From positions 2,155,001-2,219,000 of the forward strand of contig NZ_CP032152.1 of assembly GCF_003555505.1 (NCBI RefSeq): a DNA stretch of 64,000 nucleotides. The letters are read 5' to 3'. The notes under the pieces are model-generated. The model did no database searches, was not told the origin of the DNA, and saw only the letters and a program-made list of their open reading frames with translations. This document shows, piece after piece, positions 1 through 8,044 of this stretch. This stretch comes from Thermosynechococcus sichuanensis E542. Lineage in GTDB: Bacteria; Cyanobacteriota; Cyanobacteriia; Thermosynechococcales; Thermosynechococcaceae. Both the position numbers and the translations under genes were made by a program. The stretch's first letter is position 1; each line of letters opens with the position of its first letter.

Positions 1-1
1 G

Positions 2-100
2 CGGATGCTCATTGAACAGCGGTTGCGATCCCTACGCCGCCTTGGCAAAACCGCTGAATACCAAGCCCTCCAAGCGATTCATCGCCAAGCCTTCATGTAG
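2..100 (+). CDS. 3' end of an unidentified gene
   Basis: An open frame enters from the left edge and stops at TAG 98-100. It encodes about 32 residues rich in Arg, Leu and Gln (it contains RSLRRLGKTAEYQAL), which looks like a helical C-terminus. The stop lies 15 bases upstream of the MerR-type regulator on the same strand, so the two may be cotranscribed. Too little is visible to name a product, and the frame could be fortuitous. Confidence 0.45.
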   Translation, partial: RMLIEQRLRSLRRLGKTAEYQALQAIHRQAFM

Positions 101-115
101 GGAGACGACCATTCC

Positions 116-541
116 ATGACACCAAGGACATGGCACATCAAAGAAGTGGCCAAAGAGTTGGGGATTCATCCGCAAACGCTGTACTATTACGAGCGCATTG
201 GCTTATTACCATCGCCCCACCGCACACCAAGGGGCTACCGCGAGTTTACCGAGGTGGATATGAGGCGACTGCAATTTATTCAACGGGCAAAGGTATTGGG
301 ATTTCGCCTCAAAGAAATTCGTCAGATGCTAGATCTGCGCGAACAACGCACCCTTACCTGTGTTGCTGTGTATGAGCAACTTCAGCAGAAAATTGCTGCC
401 ATCGAAGCACAGATGATGCAGTTGCAAGCTCTCAAAAGTGAACTGGAGAGTCTCCTGCAAGAATGTCGCAGCCGCCTTAGGGAAGCGACCACGGATCAGG
501 CCTGTACCCTTTTGGAGGATTCGGAGGAACTTACCCCTTGA
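116..541 (+). CDS. MerR-family metal/thiol-responsive regulator
   Basis: This 141-residue protein has the MerR plan. Residues 8-75 are a winged helix-turn-helix with IKEVAKELGIHPQTLYYYERIGLL and a GYREF motif; about 85-120 is a long dimerisation helix. Cysteines lie at 82, 117 and 130. C82 and C117 match the numbering of two of the three metal-binding cysteines of Tn501 MerR (C82, C117, C126); the third is shifted. This argues for a soft-metal, metalloid or thiol-reactive ligand rather than an organic drug. The gene reads into a CxxC protein, a permease and glutathione reductase, and the operator dyad at 541-562 overlaps its stop codon, so it most likely controls that set. The metal is not resolved; CadR/PbrR-like or Hg-type sensing are the main options. 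Confidence 0.85.
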   Translation: MTPRTWHIKEVAKELGIHPQTLYYYERIGLLPSPHRTPRGYREFTEVDMRRLQFIQRAKVLGFRLKEIRQMLDLREQRTLTCVAVYEQLQQKIAAIEAQMMQLQALKSELESLLQECRSRLREATTDQACTLLEDSEELTP

Positions 542-569
542 CCCTATAGTTAGGTATAGGGTTTAGCCT
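538..569 (+). promoter_or_regulatory. MerR-type operator-promoter
   Basis: A -35 TTGACC (538-543) and a -10 TAGCCT (564-569) are separated by 20 bp, the overlong spacer typical of MerR-activated promoters. Between them lies a perfect dyad: ACCCTATA (541-548), six bases, TATAGGGT (555-562). It closely resembles the operators I recall for CadR and PbrR. The site overlaps the regulator's TGA stop (539-541) and precedes the CxxC protein at 602, so the predicted target is the downstream genes. Confidence 0.85.
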
Positions 570-601
570 AGCGTTAGAGCAACGCATTTAGGAAGGCTGG
601 T

Positions 602-844
602 ATGAGTGAACTCACGGTGGAGGTTCTTGGTACAGGCTGTAAAAAGTGCCATGAATTGGAGGCTAATGCCCGCGCTGCTTTGGCTCAGTTGAACTTGATC
701 GCCAACGTTAATCATATTACCGATCCCCTGGCGATCGCCGACTGTGGCGTGATGCGAACCCCCGCCTTGCGGATCAATGGTCAAGTGGTCTCCCAAGGTA
801 AAGTACTGAGTGCGGATGAAATTGCTGCATTACTCCCCCACTAA
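602..844 (+). CDS. Small thioredoxin/glutaredoxin-like CxxC protein
   Basis: An 80-residue protein with a redox motif CKKC at residues 13-16 after an opening beta strand (LTVEVLGTGCKKC). It later has the cis-proline segment MRTPALRING and ends ADEIAALL. This is the compact thioredoxin-fold family known as redox-active disulfide protein 2 (TM0996/MTH895 type). These genes often sit next to COG0701 permeases, as here. A GGAAGG ribosome site precedes the ATG. A role as a metal- or arsenic-handling thiol carrier feeding the permease is inferred from context; reductase activity is the alternative. Confidence 0.85.
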   Translation: MSELTVEVLGTGCKKCHELEANARAALAQLNLIANVNHITDPLAIADCGVMRTPALRINGQVVSQGKVLSADEIAALLPH

Positions 845-864
845 GATTTCCAAAGGAGAGAACA

Positions 865-2190
865 ATGCAAGGCAGTACCTTTTGGCAGGGGCAGTGGAAG
901 TCCCTGTTGACAATAGTTGCCGTTTTTCTCCTGTGCTTCTACTTGCCCATTGAGCAGTTGCAGCAGTGGCCGCGCTTGCATGCTGCCTTTTGGAATGCGC
1001 TCTATCTCGTGCGCTGGTATGCCCAAGAGCACGTTATTCTCTGTTTGGTGCCGGCCTTTTTTATTGCTGGGGCGATCGCGGTCTTTCTCAGCCAAGAGGC
1101 GGTGATGAAATATCTGGGAGCCGAGGCACCGAAAGCCTTGGCCTATGGGGTAGCAGCAGTATCAGGGACTATTTTGGCGGTGTGCTCCTGTACCGTCTTA
1201 CCCCTGTTTGCTAGCATCTATCGGCGGGGGGCGGGGTTGGGGCCAGCGATCGCCTTTCTCTATTCTGGGCCGGCCATTAATGTACTGGCCATTATCCTGA
1301 CAGCACGGGTGTTGGGGTTATCCTTGGGAATCGCCCGGGCGATCGGTGCCATTCTCTTTAGTGTGGTGATTGGGTTGATAATGCAAGCTCTCTTTCCTAG
1401 CCCCGTTACAGCACCCGCCGCCACTACCGCACCACTCGTGAGCGATGAACCCCCCCGCCCTTTGTGGCAGCAGGTCATCTTCTTTGCGGTGTTGGTGGGA
1501 ATTCTGGTTTTTGCCAACTGGGCACAACCCACCACCGATGCGCCCCTCTGGCAGGCGATCGCCCTTGGCAAGTGGTGGCTGACGGGCTTCTTGGCTCTAA
1601 TCCTCAGTGGCCTGTTGGTTTACTGGTACCAACTCAGCCCCTCCAAAGTCTTGCTCGTTGTCAGTGTCACCGCAGTCTTGGCATGGCGATTTGCCTCGGT
1701 GCCTTTGGTAGCCTTCAGTGCCGGCATTGTTGGCTTGGGCTGGTTAACGAGCACCAGTCGGGGTGATGCCAAAGCTTGGTTTGAATCTACGTGGGAGTAT
1801 GCGCAGCAAATTTTACCTCTCTTGTTGCTGGGGGTGCTCATTGCCGGTGCGCTACTAGGACGACCGGGGAGCGAAGCACTCATTCCTAGTCAATGGATTA
1901 CCCAAGCCGTGGGTGGCAACTCAATACTGGCGAATTTCGTGGCGGCGATCGCTGGCGCGTTCATGTATTTTGCAACACTGACAGAAGTTCCTATCCTGCA
2001 AGGCCTACTGGCCAACGGTATGGGACAAGGACCTGCACTTGCGCTCCTACTCGCTGGGCCTGCCTTATCCCTGCCCAATATGCTGGTCATCCGCCAAATC
2101 ATTGGCTGGCGCAAAACGATGACCTATGTGGCATTGGTCGTGCTAATGGCAACCCTGTCAGGCATTGGCTACGGCTACTTTTGGGGTTGA
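865..2190 (+). CDS. COG0701 (DUF318/ArsP-like) membrane permease
   Basis: This 441-residue, strongly hydrophobic protein has many membrane helices. The family signature is in the first half: a CSC pair (C107, C109) in AVCSCTVLPLFASIYRRGAG, followed by GPAINVLA. A second related half begins near residue 300 (LLLLGVLIAGALLGR ... PALSLPNMLVIRQI). The family includes ArsP, which exports trivalent organoarsenicals, and other permeases of unknown substrate. An AAGGAGAG ribosome site precedes the ATG. It sits 20 bp after the CxxC protein behind the MerR operator, which supports metal(loid) or thiol-conjugate export. The substrate cannot be read from sequence. Confidence 0.85.
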   Translation: MQGSTFWQGQWKSLLTIVAVFLLCFYLPIEQLQQWPRLHAAFWNALYLVRWYAQEHVILCLVPAFFIAGAIAVFLSQEAVMKYLGAEAPKALAYGVAAVSGTILAVCSCTVLPLFASIYRRGAGLGPAIAFLYSGPAINVLAIILTARVLGLSLGIARAIGAILFSVVIGLIMQALFPSPVTAPAATTAPLVSDEPPRPLWQQVIFFAVLVGILVFANWAQPTTDAPLWQAIALGKWWLTGFLALILSGLLVYWYQLSPSKVLLVVSVTAVLAWRFASVPLVAFSAGIVGLGWLTSTSRGDAKAWFESTWEYAQQILPLLLLGVLIAGALLGRPGSEALIPSQWITQAVGGNSILANFVAAIAGAFMYFATLTEVPILQGLLANGMGQGPALALLLAGPALSLPNMLVIRQIIGWRKTMTYVALVVLMATLSGIGYGYFWG

Positions 2191-2231
2191 CGCAGATTCG
2201 CTAGACTGAGGCTAGGTTTTGGGGAGTGAGG

Positions 2232-3617
2232 ATGAGCTACGACTACGACCTGTTTGTGATTGGTGCCGGTTCCGGTGGCTTAGCGGCCTCGAAACGGGCA
2301 GCTTCCTACGGTGCCAAGGTGGCCATTGCCGAAGGCGATAAAGTCGGCGGCACCTGTGTCATTCGGGGTTGTGTCCCCAAAAAGCTCATGGTCTATGGCT
2401 CCAAGTTTAGCCACCTTTTTGAAGACGCTGTGGGGTATGGCTGGCGCCCCGTCGAAGCCAAATTGAACTGGGAGCGACTGATTCAAGCAGTGAATCAAGA
2501 GGTAAATCGCCTCAGTGAATTGCACATTAGCTACCTTGCCAAAGCGGGGGTCGAACTGCTGCCCTTTTTTGCCCGCTTTGCGGATCCCCACACCCTAGAA
2601 CTCGTGGATCGTCAAGGACAGGTTCAGCAGCGAGTGACAGCGGCGAAAATTTTGATTGCCGTCGGGGGCGAAGCCATTAAGCCCAATGTGCCGGGGATTG
2701 AACATAGCATTACCTCGCGGGAGATGTTTTTGCTGCCCAAGCAGCCCAAGCGTATGGCTATCCTTGGGGGCGGCTACATCAGTGTTGAGTTTGCCGGCAT
2801 CATGCAGGGGCTAGGCACAGAAGTCATTCACTTTCTGCGGGGCGATCGCCCGCTGCGGGGGTTTGATCAAGACATTCAAGATGGCGTCTATGAGGGAATG
2901 CTTCGTCACGGCATTGATGTCCGTCCCCAGTGCCAGATTACTGGCTTGAAGCTCACCAAGAAAGGGAATATCCGCATTCGCTATGAACAGCAGGGGCAAG
3001 CCTGTGAAACTAAAGTGGATACGGTGCTGTGTGCAGTGGGACGGGCGCCCAACTTGCAGGGGCTAGGTCTTGATCGAGCGGGAGTACACCTTAGTACCAA
3101 TAGTCAAGGGATTGTGGCCATTGCTGTGGATGAATACTACCGCACCAACCAAGAACATATTTTTGCAGTGGGGGACTGCACCAACCGTGTCAACCTCACT
3201 CCCGTAGCCATTGCCGAAGGACGTGCCTTTGCTGATACCCAATTTGGTAACCTACCCCGCACCCTGAGTTATGAGAATATTCCCTCGGCGGTGTTTTCCC
3301 AACCGGAGGCGGCTTCGGTGGGGCTTTCGGAGGCTCAGGCCAAGGCGAAATTGGGGGAAGAAAACGTCAAAATCTACCGTGCTGCCTTTCGCCCCATGTA
3401 CCACAGCCTCACGGGTCGCGCTGAAAAGGTGATTGTCAAGTTGGTGGTGGAGAAAAATACGGAGTGGGTGCTGGGTGCCCACATGGTGGGGGACAATGCT
3501 GCTGAGATTATTCAAGGCATCGCGATCGCCCTCAAAATGGGCGCCACCAAAAAGGACTTTGATGCCACGATGGCTATTCACCCAACAACAGCGGAGGAGT
3601 TTGTCACACTGCGTTAG
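2232..3617 (+). CDS. gor: Glutathione-disulfide reductase
   Basis: A 461-residue class I pyridine nucleotide-disulfide oxidoreductase. It has an N-terminal FAD motif (IGAGSGG, near residue 11), the redox-active disulfide GGTCVIRGCVPKKLM, an NAD(P)-binding segment LGGGYISVEFAG, the FAD segment FAVGDCTNRVNLTPVA and the C-terminal catalytic HPTTAEEF. It keeps GSSG reduced using NADPH. ATG 2232 is preferred over an in-frame GTG at 2226 because GGGGAG sits at a usable distance. It lies 41 bp after the permease and may belong to the MerR-controlled group. Its 3' end overlaps the convergent ctp gene by 14 bases. Confidence 0.95.
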   Translation: MSYDYDLFVIGAGSGGLAASKRAASYGAKVAIAEGDKVGGTCVIRGCVPKKLMVYGSKFSHLFEDAVGYGWRPVEAKLNWERLIQAVNQEVNRLSELHISYLAKAGVELLPFFARFADPHTLELVDRQGQVQQRVTAAKILIAVGGEAIKPNVPGIEHSITSREMFLLPKQPKRMAILGGGYISVEFAGIMQGLGTEVIHFLRGDRPLRGFDQDIQDGVYEGMLRHGIDVRPQCQITGLKLTKKGNIRIRYEQQGQACETKVDTVLCAVGRAPNLQGLGLDRAGVHLSTNSQGIVAIAVDEYYRTNQEHIFAVGDCTNRVNLTPVAIAEGRAFADTQFGNLPRTLSYENIPSAVFSQPEAASVGLSEAQAKAKLGEENVKIYRAAFRPMYHSLTGRAEKVIVKLVVEKNTEWVLGAHMVGDNAAEIIQGIAIALKMGATKKDFDATMAIHPTTAEEFVTLR

Positions 3618-4842
3618 TGGCAACTTGAACCGGACTGTGGAGCAGTTCTAGGGCCGCCAGATATTGCGGATCCGCTGCTGTGCCCATGGCCATGAGACTC
3701 TCTGGGGCATCGAGCACCTGCCGATCTGGCTGAATGCCGACTTTGTTGATGTTGTGGTGATTGGGGGTTTCATAGTAGGCAATGGTGACAGCAAGGCCAG
3801 AGCCATCACTGAGGTTAAAGAGGGACTGAATCGAGCCTTTACCAAAGGTGCGATCGCCCACGAGGCGAGCACGGCCATGATCTTGCAGGGCGCCGGCCAA
3901 AATCTCGCTGGCACTGGCAGTTCCACCATTTACAAGCACCACCAGCGGATCATGGGTGAGGGCACCGCCACTGGCATTGAGGCTATCAATCATCCCTTGG
4001 CGATCGACGGTATAGACAATCACCCCCGAATCCAACCACAGTTGGGCAATCTCTACCCCCGCCTGCAACAGCCCCCCTGGATTATTGCGCAGATCAAGGA
4101 TGTACTCCTCCGCGCCCTGTTGTTCTAGCCTCTGAATCGCTTTGCGCATTTCTGTAGCCGCCATGGCACTAAACTGACCAAGGCGAATATAGCCAACGGT
4201 GTGCCCCTGCACCTGACGCGCTTCGGCGATGACCGGATTAATTTCAATGTGTCCCCGTTGCAGCGTGATTTCTTGAGGGGCTTCACTGCCCCGTTGTAGC
4301 AACAGGTGCACAGCAGAACCGGCCGCTCCCCGCATGCGTTCGGCAGCTTCATCGAGGCTGAGCTGGTTGGTGGAGACACCATCAATGGCAAGAATGCGAT
4401 CGCGGGGTTGAATACCAGCCTTGGCAGCAGGGGAGCCATCAATGGGAGCAATCACTTCAAGGACACCGGTTGCAGGATCCGTGCTAATTTGCAAGCCGAC
4501 ACCCGTTAATTCCCCAGCCGTGGTGGTTTGCAGGCTACGAAATTGGGCAGGCCGCAGCAGCCGTGTAAAGGGATCCCCTAGGCTTGCCAGCATGGTTTGA
4601 ATCGCCTCGTAGGTGGCCTCGCGATTGGGGAGGGGACGTTTCAGCGCCTTTTCGCGCACCAGCCACCAGTTTTGGCCATTAAAGGAGGGATCCACATAGG
4701 CTTGGTTGACAATGCGCCACGCCTCATTAAAGAGTTTTTGTTCCTCTGTCAGGGCGATCGCTGAGTCAGTGGCGAAAAGGCTCCAGACCCCCACGAGGAC
4801 AACGAAAAAACAAATGAAACGTTGCAGCCAACGCAGCCCCAT
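3604..4842 (-). CDS. ctpA: Carboxyl-terminal processing protease (CtpA/S41 family)
   Basis: A 412-residue protein with an N-terminal hydrophobic signal (about 1-30, ending TDSAIA), a PDZ domain at about 108-190 and an S41 peptidase domain. The catalytic serine is S310 in GGTASASEILAGAL and the lysine is K335 in TFGKGSIQS; the 25-residue spacing equals that of the Scenedesmus CtpA Ser/Lys dyad. In cyanobacteria CtpA matures the D1 C-terminus in the lumen, and both psbA genes of this window encode the extension. Cyanobacteria carry several Ctp paralogues, so the exact one (CtpA, CtpB or CtpC) is not proved here. It follows truB on the same strand after 65 bp. Confidence 0.88.
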   Translation of the reverse strand: MGLRWLQRFICFFVVLVGVWSLFATDSAIALTEEQKLFNEAWRIVNQAYVDPSFNGQNWWLVREKALKRPLPNREATYEAIQTMLASLGDPFTRLLRPAQFRSLQTTTAGELTGVGLQISTDPATGVLEVIAPIDGSPAAKAGIQPRDRILAIDGVSTNQLSLDEAAERMRGAAGSAVHLLLQRGSEAPQEITLQRGHIEINPVIAEARQVQGHTVGYIRLGQFSAMAATEMRKAIQRLEQQGAEEYILDLRNNPGGLLQAGVEIAQLWLDSGVIVYTVDRQGMIDSLNASGGALTHDPLVVLVNGGTASASEILAGALQDHGRARLVGDRTFGKGSIQSLFNLSDGSGLAVTIAYYETPNHHNINKVGIQPDRQVLDAPESLMAMGTAADPQYLAALELLHSPVQVATNAV

Positions 4843-4907
4843 TACTTCACCTACTGATTGCTTCTTTTTCCTAAGCTAGCACTAGAAAAATGTTTCGGAA
4901 GACACAG

Positions 4908-5771
4908 TTAATTTTTGAGCACAACCTTGGGATGCAGGCGATCGCCCCCACTCACGCCAATTCCCACACAGGTCTCCGCAAACGTGACGCCAACGAAACT
5001 TTCCGCCGGGGGTAGCCCCTCACCAACCACGGCGCGGCCATGGTACCAGTCGTTGAGTTGCGATGCATTGAGTTCAAGCCACGGTAGATGAGCGAGTACC
5101 TCTTGGGGGGAGCGCAGCGGTAAATACTCTGGGGAAATGCTTTCTAGGGAATGGCTCGCCTCAATTCTCAGACCGCCACTTTCAATGCGTTGCAGTGCCG
5201 CCAAGGTTCCCCCCACTCCTAAGGCCGCCCCCAAGTCACGGGCAATGGCGCGAATATAGGTGCCACCGCCACAGACAATGCGTAGGGTGAGTTCGGGATG
5301 ATGCCCCGCTTGCCAATGCAACACTTCAATCTCGTAAACTTCGACGGTACGCGGCGGAACGTTCACCACTTCACCTGCACGGGCACGGGCATAGAGCCGC
5401 TGGCCCTCCACTTGAATGGCACTGTAGGCTGGGGGCAATTGCTCAATCTCGCCAATAAATTGCGGAAGCTGTTCCTCAATGGCCTCGCGGGTGAGGTGAC
5501 GGGCTGACTGCTCTTGGCAAATATCCCCCGTAATATCATCCGTGGTTGTGGTGAGACCAAAGCGCACCGTGCCAATATAGGCCTTGCGATCGCTTAAATA
5601 GGGAAGGAGTCGGGTTGCCGCACCAAGGGCGATCGGCAGTACCCCTGTGGCCATGGGATCCAATGTGCCACCATGACCAATGCGCTTGAGCCGCAGCCGC
5701 TTTCGCAGTGCGTTAATGCAGTCGTGGGAGGTGCAGCCAGCGGGTTTATTCAGATTCAAAAAACCAAACAT
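4908..5771 (-). CDS. truB: tRNA pseudouridine-55 synthase
   Basis: A 287-residue enzyme that converts U55 of the tRNA T-loop to pseudouridine. The catalytic aspartate is D38 in [14 protein letters not shown]; the N-terminus [15 protein letters not shown] and the central [15 protein letters not shown] are typical TruB motifs. A C-terminal PUA-like region follows. ATG 5771 is chosen over an in-frame TTG at 5774 because it shares a base with the upstream tolC stop (TGATG), which implies coupled translation. Confidence 0.95.
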   Translation of the reverse strand: MFGFLNLNKPAGCTSHDCINALRKRLRLKRIGHGGTLDPMATGVLPIALGAATRLLPYLSDRKAYIGTVRFGLTTTTDDITGDICQEQSARHLTREAIEEQLPQFIGEIEQLPPAYSAIQVEGQRLYARARAGEVVNVPPRTVEVYEIEVLHWQAGHHPELTLRIVCGGGTYIRAIARDLGAALGVGGTLAALQRIESGGLRIEASHSLESISPEYLPLRSPQEVLAHLPWLELNASQLNDWYHGRAVVGEGLPPAESFVGVTFAETCVGIGVSGGDRLHPKVVLKN

Positions 5772-7222
5772 CAAGGCGTTGCCGTCCCTTGGGGACTCAG
5801 AGGTAAACCACTGACAAAGCGTTGTAGGGCAGCGATCGCTCGATTGTAGTCAATAGTGGAACTGAGGAGGTTGCTCTGGGCTTGAATCAGGGCTGTTTCG
5901 GCATTACTCACCTCCGCTTGGGTACCAATCCCTGCTTGGAAACGCAGCCGGGCAAGGCGGAGTCCTTCGGTGGCTTGGCGCACCGCCACTTCATTGGTGC
6001 GGATATTTTCTTGGCTGGATTTGAGGGTATAGTAGGCCTGCTCCACTTGGAAGCGAATTAAGTTGCGAAAGGCGGCATACTGGGCTTCAGCGATCGCGGC
6101 AGCACTTTCCTGCTGGGCAGCACTAGCCCGGGAGACTCCCCCATCAAAGAGGGTGAGGTTCATTTGGCCACCAACGGTATATCCCCAACGGGGTGCCCTC
6201 CCATCTGTGAGGCTATCAAGGGTGTTAAAACTTCCGCCGGCCACCAACTGTGGTCCGAGATTCCCTAAGGCCACCCGTCGTTGCTGAAGCGCTGCATTCC
6301 GTTGCGTCAGTTGTTGTTCCAGTTCCACGCGGTTGCGAAAGGCAAGGGCAATGCTCTCCTCAAGGGAGAGTTTCCATTCCCCAACCACTCGAATGGGGTC
6401 AGCGGCGCGCACATTGGCCTTGTCATTGAGACTGAGCACCTGTGCTAGTTGGCGTTGAGCAGTTTGCAGTTGGCTTTGGGCTTGCACGAGTTGCTGTTGG
6501 TTATTGGCCAGTTGTACCTGTGCAGTGAGGACATCAAATTGTGTGCCCAAGCCAGCCCGTTCGCGGGCGATCGCGTCCCGTAAGCTGATTTGGGAGTTTT
6601 GTACCGCTGCTTCACCAATACGCACGAGCGCCTCTGCCTGTTGAATGTTGTAATAGGCATTGGTGACATCCTGACGCAGTTGTTCTAGTTCCCGCTGCAG
6701 ATCCAGTTCGGCATTGCGCACCTGTTCCTGTGCCGCTTTGATACTGCCATCCCGTTGGCCAGCGGTGAAAATGTTGTAGCCCAGTTGCACCGTGCTCGTC
6801 CAGGTATTGCTCGTGGTGTTGAGCCGTAAGGGGGGTGGGAGTTGGGCATTTTGCAGGCGAATCGCCGCTGAATCTGTGCGACTAATCCCCAATTGCAAGG
6901 AAATACTGGGATAGAGAGCGGCCTCGGCTTGACGCAGAACCGCCCGACTTTGTTGCAGTTGCGCCTCAAGGATTTGCAGTTGACGATTATTGCGCCGCGC
7001 TAGTTCAAGGGCTTCGTTGAGGGTAATCGGGCGATCCAAATCAATTTTTACTTGATCGGGACGACTGGGGAGATAGAGGGGATCGGGATGGGGATTGAGG
7101 GGCAAAAGATCTGTTGCTGTAGGGTTGGGTTGGGCGATCGCTCCCCCAGTGATGGTAATCCAGACCCCCACAAGGCTCCCCAGCAGCAGATTGCTTTGTT
7201 GGCAGATGGATTGTTGACCCAT
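5771..7222 (-). CDS. TolC-family outer-membrane efflux protein
   Basis: A 483-residue protein with a signal peptide (hydrophobic stretch [20 protein letters not shown]) and two similar halves of long, Gln/Ala/Arg-rich helices, as in TolC/OEP channels. Examples are [22 protein letters not shown] in the first half and [19 protein letters not shown] in the second. It would form the outer-membrane duct for type I secretion or multidrug efflux. ATG 7222 with an upstream GGGAGTGAG is preferred to the GTG 15 bases earlier. No inner-membrane pump partner is adjacent. It is the first gene of a run with truB and ctpA. Confidence 0.88.
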   Translation of the reverse strand: MGQQSICQQSNLLLGSLVGVWITITGGAIAQPNPTATDLLPLNPHPDPLYLPSRPDQVKIDLDRPITLNEALELARRNNRQLQILEAQLQQSRAVLRQAEAALYPSISLQLGISRTDSAAIRLQNAQLPPPLRLNTTSNTWTSTVQLGYNIFTAGQRDGSIKAAQEQVRNAELDLQRELEQLRQDVTNAYYNIQQAEALVRIGEAAVQNSQISLRDAIARERAGLGTQFDVLTAQVQLANNQQQLVQAQSQLQTAQRQLAQVLSLNDKANVRAADPIRVVGEWKLSLEESIALAFRNRVELEQQLTQRNAALQQRRVALGNLGPQLVAGGSFNTLDSLTDGRAPRWGYTVGGQMNLTLFDGGVSRASAAQQESAAAIAEAQYAAFRNLIRFQVEQAYYTLKSSQENIRTNEVAVRQATEGLRLARLRFQAGIGTQAEVSNAETALIQAQSNLLSSTIDYNRAIAALQRFVSGLPLSPQGTATP

Positions 7223-7369
7223 GCTCACTCCCGACACCGTTACAATTACGGATTCTCGCTACCACATAAGACTATAACAGTCCTTTCCCAAGGAAGCGTT
7301 GCCCAAAAGGCGGTACACTGACACTCAATCACTTCAAATTCTGCTAAATTCAAGGCTTGATCAAGCGCT

Positions 7370-8008
7370 GTGGCAACCCTTTTACGCAGTTGGAGCTATC
7401 AATATCCGTGGCTCTATGACACCATTAGTGCCCTCGCAGCAATCACGGTCGGGGGGAGCGATCGCCTGCATCGCCTTGCTTGGCAAGACCTCAACTTGCC
7501 CCGTAGTGCCGTCGTTTTAGACCTTTGCTGTGCCCACGGCGTTGTCACGAAAGCCTTAACTGAGCGTTTTGATCAGGTCACTGGCCTAGATGCGTCCCCG
7601 AAGGCGATCGCCCGTGCCCGCGAGCGGGTGCCCCAAGCCACCTATGTAGAAGCCTTTGCGGAGCAGATGCCCTTTGCCGATGCCACCTTTGATCTAGTGC
7701 ACACCAGCATGGCGCTCCACGAAATGACCCCGCAGCAACTGCGTGCCATCTTGGCGGAAGTGTGGCGAGTGCTTAAGCCCGGTGGCTGGTTTGCCCTGAT
7801 TGATTTTCATCCTCCCCAAGTGCCCCTCTTTTGGCCGGGGATTGCCCTCTTTTTCTGGCTCTTTGAAACGGAAACCGCTTGGCAACTGCTGCAAATAGAC
7901 TTAGCTGAGCAGCTACGGTTACAGGGCTTTACTATCGAGCGGCAGACCTACCACCTAGGGCGCAGTTTACAGGTTCTCCATGCCCGCAAACCCTGCCTAA
8001 ACGATTAA
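7370..8008 (+). CDS. Class I SAM-dependent methyltransferase
   Basis: A 212-residue protein with a Rossmann methyltransferase core: motif I VLDLCCAHGVVTKAL, the acidic loop VTGLDASPKAIARA, then FDLVHTSMALHEM and VWRVLKPGGWFALIDFH. The pattern is of the UbiE/Methyltransf_11 kind. The start is taken as GTG 7370; no strong ribosome site is visible. A hydrophobic stretch (PLFWPGIALFFWLF) near residue 145 may contact membrane or a lipophilic substrate. The substrate is unknown. Its neighbours, tolC (divergent) and gcvP (downstream), do not suggest a pathway. Confidence 0.8.
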   Translation: MATLLRSWSYQYPWLYDTISALAAITVGGSDRLHRLAWQDLNLPRSAVVLDLCCAHGVVTKALTERFDQVTGLDASPKAIARARERVPQATYVEAFAEQMPFADATFDLVHTSMALHEMTPQQLRAILAEVWRVLKPGGWFALIDFHPPQVPLFWPGIALFFWLFETETAWQLLQIDLAEQLRLQGFTIERQTYHLGRSLQVLHARKPCLND

Positions 8009-8044
8009 GATATATGAACGATTTGCAACACGAGTGGGAGAACG

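Noticed and set aside
8009-8044. Possible glycine riboswitch before gcvP
   Set aside because: The gap is only 36 bases, too short for the aptamer.
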